Source: Paenibacillus sp. CC-CFT747
GTDB taxonomy: Bacteria; Bacillota; Bacilli; Paenibacillales; NBRC-103111
Assembly: GCA_030323305.1 (NCBI GenBank)
Contig: CP106741.1
Coordinates: 4,277,501 to 4,341,500 of the forward strand
Direction: 5' to 3'
DNA length: 64,000 bases
The notes under the pieces are model-generated. The model had not been told where the DNA came from and ran no database searches. It was given only the letters and a program-made list of their open reading frames with translations. Shown here one piece after another: positions 1 through 8,917 of this stretch; the first letter of the stretch is position 1; each line of letters opens with the position of its first letter. Both the position numbers and the translations under genes were made by a program.

Positions 1-429
1 TGTCCCGTCAAACCGGAAATCGTCCGAACGGCGCTTGCCTTCGGGATTGAGGTGTGGATGGTGGCCTCCTTCGATCACCGCCTTGCTCCCGCCGAAGGGG
101 TAACGGTCATCCAGGTGGATCGCTCCGACCAATCGGTGGATCTGTATATAGCGAACCGGATCGGGAAGGGAGATATCCTCGTTACCCAGGATTTTGGTCT
201 CGCCACCATCGGATTGGCCAAGCAGGCGGTGGTGCTTTCCAACCGGGGGCAGGTTTATACGGACCGGACCATCGATTTTCTTCTTGAGAACCGCCATGAG
301 CAGGCGAAGAAACGGCGCGGAGGCAAGCATACGAAGGGCCCTAGGCCCTTTACGGATGAGGATCGTCAAAGATTTCAACAAACTTTGACAAAAGTTTTGA
401 AAGTCTTGCAGGAAAATTTGCAGGTATAA
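1..429 (+). CDS. yqxD: YaiI/YqxD family (DUF188) protein, 5' truncated
   Basis: The reading frame is open from the first base, so the start codon lies upstream of the window. The visible protein begins with CPVKPEIV, which matches the N-terminal DACPVK motif of the YaiI/YqxD (DUF188) family, so only a few residues are missing. Other family features are VASFDHR and the stretch around GDILVTQDFGLA, which in this PIN-like fold carries acidic residues. The C-terminus is basic and charged (KKRRGGKHTKGPRP). The cellular role of the family is not established. The position directly upstream of dnaG and sigA is the same as for yqxD in Bacillus subtilis, which supports the assignment. Confidence 0.88.
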   Translation, partial: CPVKPEIVRTALAFGIEVWMVASFDHRLAPAEGVTVIQVDRSDQSVDLYIANRIGKGDILVTQDFGLATIGLAKQAVVLSNRGQVYTDRTIDFLLENRHEQAKKRRGGKHTKGPRPFTDEDRQRFQQTLTKVLKVLQENLQV

Positions 430-469
430 TCGAATACTATACATGTCGATTGGGATGTAGGTGGTTGTA

Positions 470-2305
470 ATGAGTTACGGACGCATTCCGGATGAAGTGA
501 TTGAGGGGGTCCTCAAGCATCACGACATTGTCGATGTGGTGGGCAAATATGTTCATTTAACCAAGCAGGGACAGCGAATGACGGGGCTTTGTCCGTTCCA
601 TTCGGAGAAATCCCCCTCCTTTTCGGTCAATCCCGGCAATCAGCTCTATTACTGCTTCGGCTGCAAGGCGAGCGGCAACCTGATCCGTTTCGTCATGGAA
701 ATCGAAGGGTATACTTTCCCAGAGGCGGTTATGCAGCTGGCCGAGGAAGCCCAGCTCGACTATGAGTGGGAAGTCCCGGACGAAGCGAAGAGCAAGGACC
801 AGCAGGAGAAGAGCATCCTGTACCAGGCTTATGAATTTACCGCCAAGCTGTATCATCACATTCTCCTGAACACGGAGCAGGGAAAGCCGGCCTTGGAGTA
901 TTTGCGGTCCCGGGGCGTGACGGACAAATGGATCGAGCAGTTTCAGCTCGGATACGCGCCGACGATGTGGGACAGGCTGGTTCAGCTTCTGGAGAAGAGG
1001 GAATATCCTCTTCCTCTAATGGAGAAAGGCGGCTTAATCTCCGCAAAATCGGACGGGACCGGGTACCTGGATAAATTTCGCGACCGCGTGATTTTTCCCA
1101 TTCACGATCCCAAAGGAAGAGTCATTGCCTTCGGAGGAAGGCTGATGGGAGAGGGACAGCCCAAGTATTTGAACAGTCCCGAAACCATTCTGTTCAACAA
1201 GAGCCGCAGCCTGTTTAATTATCACCGGGCCCGACCGGCCATCCGCAAAAGCGGACAGGTGGTCTTGTTCGAAGGGTATATGGATACCTTGAAGGCTTGG
1301 GGAGCGGGAATTGAGAACGGTGTGGCCACCATGGGAACCTCGCTTACCGAGGATCATGCTGATTTTATCCGGCGTCATGCCGATCAGGTCATCGTCTGCT
1401 ATGACGGAGACCAGGCCGGCCAGAATGCGGCGTACAAAAGCATCGGCATTCTGAACAAAGCCGGAATTCCGGCCGGAATCGCCCTTCTTCCCGACGGGAT
1501 GGATCCGGACGAATATATCGGACGCTATGGCGCAAGCCGATTTCGCAAGGAAATTATTGAGGGGGCGCTGACTTCCGTTCAATACAAGATCCGGTACGCC
1601 AGGAGGAATTTCAACCTCAACAATGAGACAGGGATCCGGACTTATATCGAAACGGCGGTCAAAATCATTGCCGAGGTCAACTCTCCGCTGGAGAGGGAGC
1701 AGTATGTCAAAGAGCTTGCCCGTGAATTCCAGGAATACGAATTCGAGACGATTAATCAGCAGTTGAATACGTATAGGCAGGAATATCTAAATAAACGGGA
1801 CATCAGGGATAATAAAGACAAATCGTGGAATAATGTAATGAATAATGGGAAGGGCAGGGAGAAGAAGCCGTCGCTCCTGCCGCGTTACCACACCGCCGAA
1901 ATTCAGCTGCTTGCGGTCATGATGCATGACCGGGAGGTGGCGGAGCACGTCCGGCAGCAGCTTGGAGAGCAGTTCAATATAGAAACTCACGCAGCACTGG
2001 CTGCTTATTTATACGCTTTTTATGCCCAGGGGAATGAGCCTGATGCAAGCCGTTATTTGGCTGCGCTGCAGGACGAGCGCCTGGAAAGCGCAGCCGGACA
2101 GATTTTGATGACGGATACCGTTCAGGGGACGAACCCCCAGGTGATCGACGATTATATCCGGGAAATCAAGAAGCATCCGCAGCTGGAAGCCATAAAGCAT
2201 AAAAAAGAAGAAATGATCCGGGCCGAGCGCGCAGGTGAAATCGCTTTGGCGGCACAGATGGCAAGTGAGATTTTAACCCTGGAGAGACAGCTGAAAGCCC
2301 TGTAG
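470..2305 (+). CDS. dnaG: DNA primase DnaG
   Basis: Synthesises the RNA primers for chromosome replication together with the DnaB helicase. The N-terminal CHC2 zinc ribbon is visible as C41, H44, C62 and C65 (CPFH and YYCFGC). The TOPRIM catalytic core follows, with VLFEGYMD near residue 265 and CYDGDQAG near residue 312 supplying the acidic metal ligands. A less conserved helicase-interaction region makes up the C-terminal third. At 611 residues the length is normal. ATG at 470 is preferred over GTG at 461 because AGGTGG (459-464) is correctly spaced for 470 and overlaps 461. It sits between yqxD and sigA as in B. subtilis, and the frame is intact. Confidence 0.97.
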   Translation: MSYGRIPDEVIEGVLKHHDIVDVVGKYVHLTKQGQRMTGLCPFHSEKSPSFSVNPGNQLYYCFGCKASGNLIRFVMEIEGYTFPEAVMQLAEEAQLDYEWEVPDEAKSKDQQEKSILYQAYEFTAKLYHHILLNTEQGKPALEYLRSRGVTDKWIEQFQLGYAPTMWDRLVQLLEKREYPLPLMEKGGLISAKSDGTGYLDKFRDRVIFPIHDPKGRVIAFGGRLMGEGQPKYLNSPETILFNKSRSLFNYHRARPAIRKSGQVVLFEGYMDTLKAWGAGIENGVATMGTSLTEDHADFIRRHADQVIVCYDGDQAGQNAAYKSIGILNKAGIPAGIALLPDGMDPDEYIGRYGASRFRKEIIEGALTSVQYKIRYARRNFNLNNETGIRTYIETAVKIIAEVNSPLEREQYVKELAREFQEYEFETINQQLNTYRQEYLNKRDIRDNKDKSWNNVMNNGKGREKKPSLLPRYHTAEIQLLAVMMHDREVAEHVRQQLGEQFNIETHAALAAYLYAFYAQGNEPDASRYLAALQDERLESAAGQILMTDTVQGTNPQVIDDYIREIKKHPQLEAIKHKKEEMIRAERAGEIALAAQMASEILTLERQLKAL

Positions 2306-2343
2306 TGGAAGAAGCGTGACATTCCGGGAGGAGGGAGCTTTAA

Positions 2344-3480
2344 ATGGCTAACGAGCAGCATACCGGACTAGAGACAGAACAATCGGTAGAGCAGGTAAAA
2401 GAACAGTTGATCGAGCTGGGCAAAAAGCGTCTCTCGTTGTCGTACAAAGACATTATGGAGAGACTGGCCCCCTTCGATCAGGATCCCGAGCAAATCGATG
2501 AATTCTTCGAGCAGCTCTCGGAGCTTGGCATCGAGGTAGGTAACGAAACGGAAGAAGACGAATTGCCGATGGGCCGGGATAGAGGAGAACGGGAGGACCA
2601 GGAGAACGACGAATTTAACTTTGATGATGACTTGTCTCTACCTCCCGGAATCAAGATCAATGACCCCGTTCGGATGTATCTTAAGGAGATCGGACGGGTT
2701 CCCTTGCTTTCCGCCGAGGATGAAATCGATTTGGCGAAGCGGATCGAGAACGGGGACGAGGAAGCGAAGCGTCGTTTGGCCGAAGCGAACCTTCGTCTCG
2801 TCGTCAGCATCGCGAAGCGCTATGTAGGGCGGGGCATGCTGTTTCTCGACCTGATCCAGGAAGGAAACATGGGGTTGATCAAGGCCGTCGAGAAATTTGA
2901 CCATATCAAAGGCTTCAAATTCAGTACCTACGCCACTTGGTGGATTCGGCAGGCCATCACGCGCGCTATCGCCGACCAGGCGAGAACGATCCGGATTCCC
3001 GTCCACATGGTGGAGACTATCAACAAATTGATCCGCGTATCCCGCCAGCTGCTTCAAGAGCTGGGGCGCGAACCTACGCCGGAGGAAATCGCCAAAGAGA
3101 TGGATCTAAGCACGGATAAGGTGCGGGAAATCATGAAGATTGCCCAGGAACCGGTTTCGTTGGAAACGCCGATCGGGGAAGAAGACGATTCGCATCTGGG
3201 GGATTTTATCGAGGATCAGGAGGCTCTTGCGCCTGCGGATGCCGCGGCTTACGAGCTGCTTAAGGAACAGCTGGAGGATGTCCTCGATACGCTGACCGAG
3301 CGGGAGGAGAATGTGCTTCGTCTTCGTTTTGGACTTGACGATGGGCGGACCCGCACACTGGAAGAAGTCGGCAAGGTGTTCGGGGTTACCCGGGAGCGGA
3401 TTCGCCAGATCGAAGCCAAAGCCCTGCGGAAGCTTCGTCATCCGAGCCGCAGCAAACGTTTGAAGGATTTCCTCGAATAG
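2344..3480 (+). CDS. sigA: RNA polymerase primary sigma factor SigA (RpoD)
   Basis: The housekeeping sigma factor, 378 residues. Region 1.1 is the acidic N-terminal part, including an [15 protein letters not shown] stretch. Region 1.2 begins at [11 protein letters not shown]. Region 2 carries the core-binding and promoter-melting helices, with [14 protein letters not shown] for -10 recognition. Region 4 ends with the helix-turn-helix [19 protein letters not shown] for -35 recognition, followed by a KRLKDFLE tail. A GGGAGGAGGGAG ribosome binding site precedes the ATG. It lies 39 bases after dnaG, the classic macromolecular-synthesis operon arrangement, and a strong terminator follows at once. 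Confidence 0.98.
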   Translation: MANEQHTGLETEQSVEQVKEQLIELGKKRLSLSYKDIMERLAPFDQDPEQIDEFFEQLSELGIEVGNETEEDELPMGRDRGEREDQENDEFNFDDDLSLPPGIKINDPVRMYLKEIGRVPLLSAEDEIDLAKRIENGDEEAKRRLAEANLRLVVSIAKRYVGRGMLFLDLIQEGNMGLIKAVEKFDHIKGFKFSTYATWWIRQAITRAIADQARTIRIPVHMVETINKLIRVSRQLLQELGREPTPEEIAKEMDLSTDKVREIMKIAQEPVSLETPIGEEDDSHLGDFIEDQEALAPADAAAYELLKEQLEDVLDTLTEREENVLRLRFGLDDGRTRTLEEVGKVFGVTRERIRQIEAKALRKLRHPSRSKRLKDFLE

Positions 3481-3488
3481 AACGAACG

Positions 3489-3521
3489 ATGACCTTTTGC
3501 TAGCCGAAAGGTCATTTTTTT
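3489..3521 (+). terminator. Intrinsic terminator of the dnaG-sigA operon
   Basis: A 9-bp perfect stem (ATGACCTTT / AAAGGTCAT) with a short loop is followed by seven T residues, starting 9 bases after the sigA stop codon. Confidence 0.9.
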
Positions 3522-3565
3522 CACCATACAAAGCCAAGGACGGATAGGGAAACCGGGGGGAACGT

Positions 3566-4390
3566 ATGAATCCGGATAAGAAACAAACGATAGTGGAAGA
3601 AATCGAACGCTGGCGCAGAAGCCGTCTGCTTCCGGAGCAGTACTGCGACTTTCTGCTTAATTTGTATCGCGAAGAGGGCAGCGGGCAGCCCCGATCCATG
3701 AGAGAGGCCGCGCAAGCCGGGATCCGCCAAAGCCGTGGACGCCACTGGCTCCTAATATTCGGAAGTATTGGGCTTTTTTGCTTGATTGGTTTTCATTTTA
3801 ACTCTTTTCCCCCGGCATTGCAAATGGCCGTTCTGGCTGTGCTGGTTCTGATTCTGTACACGGCGGGCTTTCGATACCGCGACCGGAAGCCGCTGCTATC
3901 GAGTCTTTTATTGGGCGGGGGAGCGGTCTCCCTCTTGGCAGGCGGGGTTTACTTTCTTCAAAAGGCACACGCTCCGGACTGGGCGGTCATCGCTTTTCTG
4001 GCCGCGTGCAGCTTTCTGTGGATGCTGACGGGGCTCCTTGCGGGGCGCGGGCTCTTTCATTTCTGCGGCTGGGTGGGGCTCGCCCTGCTGTACGGGTGGT
4101 TCCTGGAGAAAAGTTTCCCCGATCTCGATATGGCGGGGCTGGAGATGAGTTGGCTTCCCGTATGCCTGGTTCTGGCCTGGCTCGGCTGGCTGTTTCATTT
4201 CCGCAGCAAGGAAATAGGATCGGTTCTGCTGCTGGTCGGGTTCCTTCTCTGGTTCATGCCGGAGGCCCATGGCCTGGCTGCGACGGAGGTTCCCAAGGAC
4301 TGGCTTCAGCTCGCTTTCTTTGCTAAGCTGGTGTTGGCCGGAATCGGCTTGTTTGCCTTACGAAAAAAATGGACAGAGTGGGTTGCTTAA
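3566..4390 (+). CDS. Conserved multi-pass membrane protein of unknown function
   Basis: I do not recognise a named family. The 274-residue protein has a charged cytoplasmic N-terminus of about 65 residues (IVEEIERWRRSRLLPEQYCDFLLNLYREEG), which resembles the start of DUF2157-like membrane proteins. About eight hydrophobic segments follow from residue 67 onward, rich in Leu, Gly and Trp, and the protein ends in a short basic tail. The ATG follows a G-rich ribosome binding site. The stop codon lies two bases before the trmK start, so the two genes are probably cotranscribed. No catalytic motif is visible. Location in the cytoplasmic membrane is the only safe inference. Confidence 0.75.
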   Translation: MNPDKKQTIVEEIERWRRSRLLPEQYCDFLLNLYREEGSGQPRSMREAAQAGIRQSRGRHWLLIFGSIGLFCLIGFHFNSFPPALQMAVLAVLVLILYTAGFRYRDRKPLLSSLLLGGGAVSLLAGGVYFLQKAHAPDWAVIAFLAACSFLWMLTGLLAGRGLFHFCGWVGLALLYGWFLEKSFPDLDMAGLEMSWLPVCLVLAWLGWLFHFRSKEIGSVLLLVGFLLWFMPEAHGLAATEVPKDWLQLAFFAKLVLAGIGLFALRKKWTEWVA

Positions 4391-4392
4391 CG

Positions 4393-5151
4393 ATGATTAA
4401 TCTTTCCAAACGATTACAAACCATTGCCGGTCAAGTTCTACCCGGTCAGCGGGTGGCCGATATCGGCTCCGACCATGCGCTTCTGCCCGTCTATCTGGTG
4501 CAGAAGGGAGTAGCGCCTGCCGTGATTGCCGGCGAGGTGAACCAAGGCCCTTATCAGGCGGCAGTCCAGCAAGTGAAAGCGGCCGGACTTTCCGCCCGGA
4601 TTGAGGTCCGCAAAGGAAACGGCCTGGCGGTTCTGGAGCCGGGGGAGACGGATGCGATCACCATCGCCGGAATGGGCGGGAGCTTGATCGTGAGCATTCT
4701 CACAGAGGGGCTGAATAAGCTGGAGGGCGTTTCCCGGCTTATCCTTCAGCCGAACGTGGGGGAGGAAGCCGTCCGCCGCTTTCTGGTGGAGCATGGATGG
4801 AAGCTGGAAGCCGAGCAAATCCTCGAGGAGGACGGCAAAATTTATGAAATTCTGACGGCGGGTAGAACCCCAGATCCGTTAGAAGAGAATGAAAAGCTCT
4901 ACAAGCCCCGGTCCGTCCGCGGCGTTTCCCTAAGCGCTGAGCGCCTGCTCGCCATGGGACCTTATCTGATCGAGGAAGGGTCCGCCGTGTTCGAGCGCAA
5001 ATGGCTTATGGAAGTGGAAAAGCTGGAAAAAATCAGCCGGCAGCTGGAGGGCTCGGAATTGGACGCCTCCCGGCTTAAGCGGGACGTGCTTCAGAAGGAA
5101 GTGGCGGAGATCAAGGAGGTCATTCGATGCTTGCCAAGGGACAAACGGTAA
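4393..5151 (+). CDS. trmK: tRNA (adenine(22)-N1)-methyltransferase TrmK
   Basis: Predicted to methylate N1 of adenine 22 in tRNA using S-adenosylmethionine. The N-terminal class I Rossmann domain shows the SAM-binding motif VADIGSDHALLPVYL near residue 22, then an acidic loop, GMGGSLIVSIL and LILQPNVGEE, all typical of the COG2384 TrmK family. The C-terminal part is a helical coiled-coil region (KLEKISRQLEGSELD), also a family trait. ATG 4393 is chosen because an upstream in-frame ATG (4369) would lie inside the preceding gene. The 3' end overlaps the next gene by 25 bases. This trmK-yqfO pair after sigA is conserved in Bacilli. Confidence 0.93.
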   Translation: MINLSKRLQTIAGQVLPGQRVADIGSDHALLPVYLVQKGVAPAVIAGEVNQGPYQAAVQQVKAAGLSARIEVRKGNGLAVLEPGETDAITIAGMGGSLIVSILTEGLNKLEGVSRLILQPNVGEEAVRRFLVEHGWKLEAEQILEEDGKIYEILTAGRTPDPLEENEKLYKPRSVRGVSLSAERLLAMGPYLIEEGSAVFERKWLMEVEKLEKISRQLEGSELDASRLKRDVLQKEVAEIKEVIRCLPRDKR

Positions 5152-6242
5152 TTGGGATGATGGAGAAGCTCGCTCCTAAGCATTACGCGGTACCGGAGGA
5201 CCGGATCGGCCTTCAAATAGGCACTCTGCAGAAGGACATTCAGAAAGTGCTGGTGGCTCTGGACGTAACCGATGAGGTCGTGGACGAAGCCCTGGCTGTG
5301 AGAGCCAATCTCATCATCGCCCACCACGCTGTCATCTTCCGGGCGCTTAAGAGCATCCAGACCGATACCCCGGCCGGGCGCCTCTATGAGAAGCTCATTA
5401 AGAACGATATCGCCGTGTACATCTCCCATACGAACCTGGATGTGGCGGAGGGCGGGATCAACGACATGATGGCCGAGGCTTTGGGGCTGACCGGCTTAAG
5501 TCCTCTGGAGGAGCTTCACACGGACAAGCTCAAGAAGCTGGTCGTCTTCGTGCCGGTCAGTCACCACGAAGCAGTGCGCCGTGCCGTTTTTCAGGCAGGA
5601 GCCGGTTCCATCGGGGCTTACCAGGAGTGCAGCTTCAACATCGAAGGAACGGGAACCTTCCTGCCGGGAGAGGGGACAAATCCTTATATAGGCCAGCCGG
5701 GCAAAAGGGAGGAAGCCCAAGAAATCCGGTTCGAAACCATTGTTCCGGAAAGCGTGGAACGCCGGGTGATCCAGGCCATGCTCAAGGCTCATCCTTATGA
5801 AGAAGTGGCCTATGATCTCTACAGCACGGATCTAAAAGGCAGAACCTTCGGGCTCGGCCGCATAGGGAAGCTGCAAGAGCCGGTCACCTTGGCTCAGCTC
5901 GCGGAGAAGGTCAAACAGGCTTTCGACGTTCCGGCTCTGCGCCTCGTGGGAGATCCCCATAAGCCGATCAAGAAGGTGGCCGTTCTGGGAGGCTCCGGAG
6001 CGCGGTATACGCGCCATGCTCTTTTTGCCGGAGCGGATGTCCTCGTTACGGGGGATATCGACTATCATACGGCGCAGGATGCGCTTGCCGCGGGCTTGTG
6101 CCTTCTCGATCCGGGCCATAATGTAGAGAAGATCATGAAGGCGAAGGTCGCCGACTATTTGGCCGGTGAGCTGCGGGAGAAGAAATACGGCACGCAGGCG
6201 GTCGCTTCCGAGGTAAACACGGAAGTTTTCCAATTCGTCTAA
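5127..6242 (+). CDS. yqfO: Nif3-like dinuclear metal-center protein (YqfO)
   Basis: A 371-residue Nif3/YqfO family protein, also annotated in the family as a GTP cyclohydrolase I type 2 homologue; its true reaction is unsettled. Metal-binding signatures are visible: NLIIAHHAVIF near residue 65, SHTNLD near residue 102, and near the C-terminus a GHNVEKI motif that completes the dinuclear site. Between them, roughly residues 130 to 240, lies the inserted PII/CutA-like domain found in the longer YqfO form, including AHPYEEVAYDLY. It overlaps trmK and is translated with it. The frame is intact and the length is normal for the long form. Confidence 0.92.
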   Translation: MLAKGQTVIGMMEKLAPKHYAVPEDRIGLQIGTLQKDIQKVLVALDVTDEVVDEALAVRANLIIAHHAVIFRALKSIQTDTPAGRLYEKLIKNDIAVYISHTNLDVAEGGINDMMAEALGLTGLSPLEELHTDKLKKLVVFVPVSHHEAVRRAVFQAGAGSIGAYQECSFNIEGTGTFLPGEGTNPYIGQPGKREEAQEIRFETIVPESVERRVIQAMLKAHPYEEVAYDLYSTDLKGRTFGLGRIGKLQEPVTLAQLAEKVKQAFDVPALRLVGDPHKPIKKVAVLGGSGARYTRHALFAGADVLVTGDIDYHTAQDALAAGLCLLDPGHNVEKIMKAKVADYLAGELREKKYGTQAVASEVNTEVFQFV

Positions 6243-6276
6243 GTTCCTCCATGGCAGGGATGGCAGGCATTGCAGG

Positions 6277-6305
6277 TTGTTTTTCATCGGGATTCCTTGT
6301 ATACT
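6277..6305 (+). promoter_or_regulatory. Probable SigA promoter of rnpB
   Basis: TTGTTT (6277-6282) and TATACT (6300-6305) are separated by 17 bases. The first base of the RNase P RNA, inferred from its P1 helix, lies about 15 bases downstream of the -10 element. Confidence 0.6.
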
Positions 6306-6319
6306 AGCATTTGAGATTG

Positions 6320-6738
6320 GGAAGTTTGACAGACAATCGCTGGCGCTGGGCTTGTCCCATGCGCGAGAGGAAAGTCCGGGCTCCACAGGGCAGGGTGCTG
6401 GATAACGTCCAGTCAGCGCGAGCTGAAGGATAGTGCCACAGAAATGGACCGCCGATGGCGTTTATCTTCCGATAAGCGCACAGGCAAGGGTGGAACCGTG
6501 GTGTAAGAGACCACGAGGAAATTTGGTGACATCTTTCCTGGTAAACCCCACTTGGAGCAAGACCTAATGGGACGCAGTGCACCCGATGCACAGCCTTAGC
6601 CCGAGGCGCGTCCGGGTTGGTCGCTTGAGCCGTACAGCAATGTGCGGCCTAGATAGATGATTGTCGCTTCAACGGTGGGAGGGCGCATAGCCCGTTCGGA
6701 CCACTGGAAGTACAGAACCCGGCTTACGGCAAACTTCT
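6320..6738 (+). ncRNA. rnpB: RNase P RNA, class A-like
   Basis: The catalytic RNA that removes 5' leaders from precursor tRNAs. The universally conserved core is visible: GAGGAAAGTCCGGGCTCC (6366-6383) near the 5' end and AGAACCCGGCTTA near the 3' end, which pair as helix P4. The GATAGTGCCACAGAAA segment, GGTAAACCCCAC, GGAGCAAGACC and the CCTAGATAGATGA segment are also present. The ends were set from helix P1, GAAGTTTG (6321-6328) pairing with CAAACTTC (6730-6737). Several blocks (CCGGGCTCC, GGAGCAAGACCTAATGGG, CCGCCGATGGC) follow the Escherichia coli class A pattern rather than the class B form of B. subtilis. Confidence 0.95.
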
Positions 6739-6775
6739 CATTATCATTATCGGATGAACCGGTATACAAAGAAAC

Positions 6776-6829
6776 AACCGTCACCTGAACGGCTCTGCAT
6801 GAGGCAGAGACGGCAGGGGACGGTTTTTT
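6776..6829. terminator. Long hairpin, shared terminator of rnpB and the subtilase gene
   Basis: A long interrupted stem (AACCGTC...CCTG...CTCTGC / GCAGAG...CAGG...GACGGTT) is followed by a T6 run on the plus strand. On the minus strand it lies 11 bases after the subtilase stop and is followed by a T-rich stretch, so it can serve both converging genes. Confidence 0.85.
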
Positions 6830-6839
6830 GTTTGATCGG

Positions 6840-8723
6840 CTAGAAAAGCCAGTCAAGCAGACGCTGAAGGGCGTTTCGTTCCGCGGGACGAGGAGCCGCG
6901 GCGGGAATGTTGGTGTTGACGACGGCGTTCGTCCCTTGACGGGCCATTTTGAGAGCATTGACCACGTCAATCTGACCGTACCCGAAGTAAGGGTCCTTGC
7001 CCTTATCGCCGATGTCGATGGATGAATTCCTAAGAATATCCATGACTTGGGTATTCTTAAGCGCCGGATTCACGGACCGGATGAGGCCGGCCAAAGCGGA
7101 AACATGCGGGCTCGCCATCGAGGTGCCCGAAAGAGCGGCGTACTGGTTGTGCATGTAGGTGCTGGCGATGTTAACGCCCGGCGCCGCGACGTCGATGTAA
7201 TCGCCGTAGTTCGAGAAGCTGGCCTTGCGCTGGTTCGCATCCACGGCGGCGACGGCGAACACTTCCGGGTAAGCGGCCGGGTAACCGGGCTGGCCGGTGT
7301 TGTCATTGCCGCTTGCCGCAACGAGGACGACATCCTTGTCGTACGCATATTTCACGGCATCATGCAGGAAGTTCGCATCGGCGTAGTTGCCGAGGCTCAT
7401 GTTGATAACCTTGGCACCGTGATCGGCCGCCCAGATGATTCCCTGGGCCACGTTATACGTATTCCCGGCACCGGAACTGTCAAGTACCTTGACCGGCATA
7501 ACGGGATTGTACCAGGTCATGCCGGCCACTCCCCGGCTGTTGTTTACGAGGGCCGAGATGACTCCGGCTACATGCGTGCCGTGTCCTACATCATCCTGTG
7601 GAGGGGTGTTCGGGTCAAACACGTTATAGCCGGGCAGAAGGCGCCCCTGTAAATCCTGGTGGTTGACATCCACGCCGGTATCGACGACCGCGACGATGAC
7701 GTCCTTGTTCCCCTTGTCAATCTGCCAGCCGCGCTCGGTATCGATCAAGGGGAGGTTCCATTGGTATTTGGAGTAAAGGGAATCGTTGGGGGCGGCCGTC
7801 GTGTCCGCCAGGTTGTCCCCGTCGGCTTCGTTCGTCAGGTAAAGGTAGTGGGGCTCCGCATAATCGACATTCCATTTCTGGAAGTAGCCCATCAGCTGCT
7901 TGGCATCCATGCCGTCCGTAGCGAACACATACGTGTAACCCAGCTTTTTGGCGGGGGCGGATTTGATTTCGCCTTGGATCTGCTTCAGCTGCCCGTCGCT
8001 CGGCGGGGTTTTGAATTTGACGACGATTTCGTTCTTGTAGTAGTGGCTTGTTCCCTGATTGTCTTCCGGCTGGCGGACTACTTTATCCTTCAGCGTATGG
8101 GGCTGAACCGTTTCGACCTTCCAGTTGTTGTCGGGCGGATAGGGGACGGTTCTTAAATTTTTGGCCTGCTGGGCCTGCACCTGAGAGAGCAGATCTTCCT
8201 TGATGACCCCCACCAAAGCGGCTTTATGATCCTGGGAAGGAACGCCCAATACAAAATAAACGCCCTGGTCGTGTCGGATCGGCTCGGAGCGGTAGATGGT
8301 TCCCTGCGACGCCGTTTTCTTGGCGGTATCCAGGTAGGGCTGAATTTTGGCAGTCAGGGCTGGTGGCAGAGATCCTTCGGTTATCCCCTTGCGAAGCTCT
8401 CTATGGTTGGACGACCAGATCAGCTGCTGCATATGGGGATGGGCGGCTTTCATTTCCTTCATGCTGAGGAGCGGAGAACGGTCGGGCTCCGCGGCGATGC
8501 GGCCGACGGTCTGCTGAAAGTCCAGGGTGCACTGGTTGCGGCACAGCTCGTCCGTCATGCTGACGTCGCGGTCGATAACCTGCTGCTTGGATTTGATTTC
8601 CTGAACAGCGCTTAACGGCTTGGGCGCGGGCTGCGGCACCGGCCTTTTGTTGCGGGTGGCAAGCGGTATGACGAGCAAGCCGAGAAAGGCCAGGAAGATG
8701 GCCGACCATGCGAATTTTTTCAT
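6840..8723 (-). CDS. Exported subtilisin-like serine protease (S8)
   Basis: A 627-residue subtilase with an N-terminal hydrophobic signal or anchor (AWSAIFLAFLGLLVIPLA). The catalytic triad is complete: D348 in VVDTGVD, H381 in GHGTHVAG and S535 in GTSMASPH, with the oxyanion Asn473 in SGND. Ahead of it, about residues 230 to 295, is an I9/fervidolysin-type prodomain (NEIVVKFKTPP...YAEPHYLY). Residues 40 to 220 are an additional region that I do not recognise. The 40 residues after the catalytic domain form a short Pro/Ala-rich tail. It probably acts outside the membrane. It is monocistronic, with a GGAGGGATAGC ribosome binding site, and converges on rnpB. Confidence 0.92.
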   Translation of the reverse strand: MKKFAWSAIFLAFLGLLVIPLATRNKRPVPQPAPKPLSAVQEIKSKQQVIDRDVSMTDELCRNQCTLDFQQTVGRIAAEPDRSPLLSMKEMKAAHPHMQQLIWSSNHRELRKGITEGSLPPALTAKIQPYLDTAKKTASQGTIYRSEPIRHDQGVYFVLGVPSQDHKAALVGVIKEDLLSQVQAQQAKNLRTVPYPPDNNWKVETVQPHTLKDKVVRQPEDNQGTSHYYKNEIVVKFKTPPSDGQLKQIQGEIKSAPAKKLGYTYVFATDGMDAKQLMGYFQKWNVDYAEPHYLYLTNEADGDNLADTTAAPNDSLYSKYQWNLPLIDTERGWQIDKGNKDVIVAVVDTGVDVNHQDLQGRLLPGYNVFDPNTPPQDDVGHGTHVAGVISALVNNSRGVAGMTWYNPVMPVKVLDSSGAGNTYNVAQGIIWAADHGAKVINMSLGNYADANFLHDAVKYAYDKDVVLVAASGNDNTGQPGYPAAYPEVFAVAAVDANQRKASFSNYGDYIDVAAPGVNIASTYMHNQYAALSGTSMASPHVSALAGLIRSVNPALKNTQVMDILRNSSIDIGDKGKDPYFGYGQIDVVNALKMARQGTNAVVNTNIPAAAPRPAERNALQRLLDWLF

Positions 8724-8917
8724 GCTGCTATCCCTCCAACCGGCTGGTTATTTCATTCTTAAGGGTAGGTTGGGGAACCCATGTGCATTTTATGCAGGGG
8801 CGAAGCCTTGGAAATCGTTGTATTCACGTATTACTTTTGTGTTTAATTTATGTTAGGATTATAGTATAGTCTGCTCTGTGAAAGAAACTATTGCTACCGC
8901 CTAGGAGGGTCTTACTT

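Noticed and set aside
6304..6970. Short open frames within the RNase P RNA
   Set aside because: They lie in a structured RNA gene and show no coding signals.
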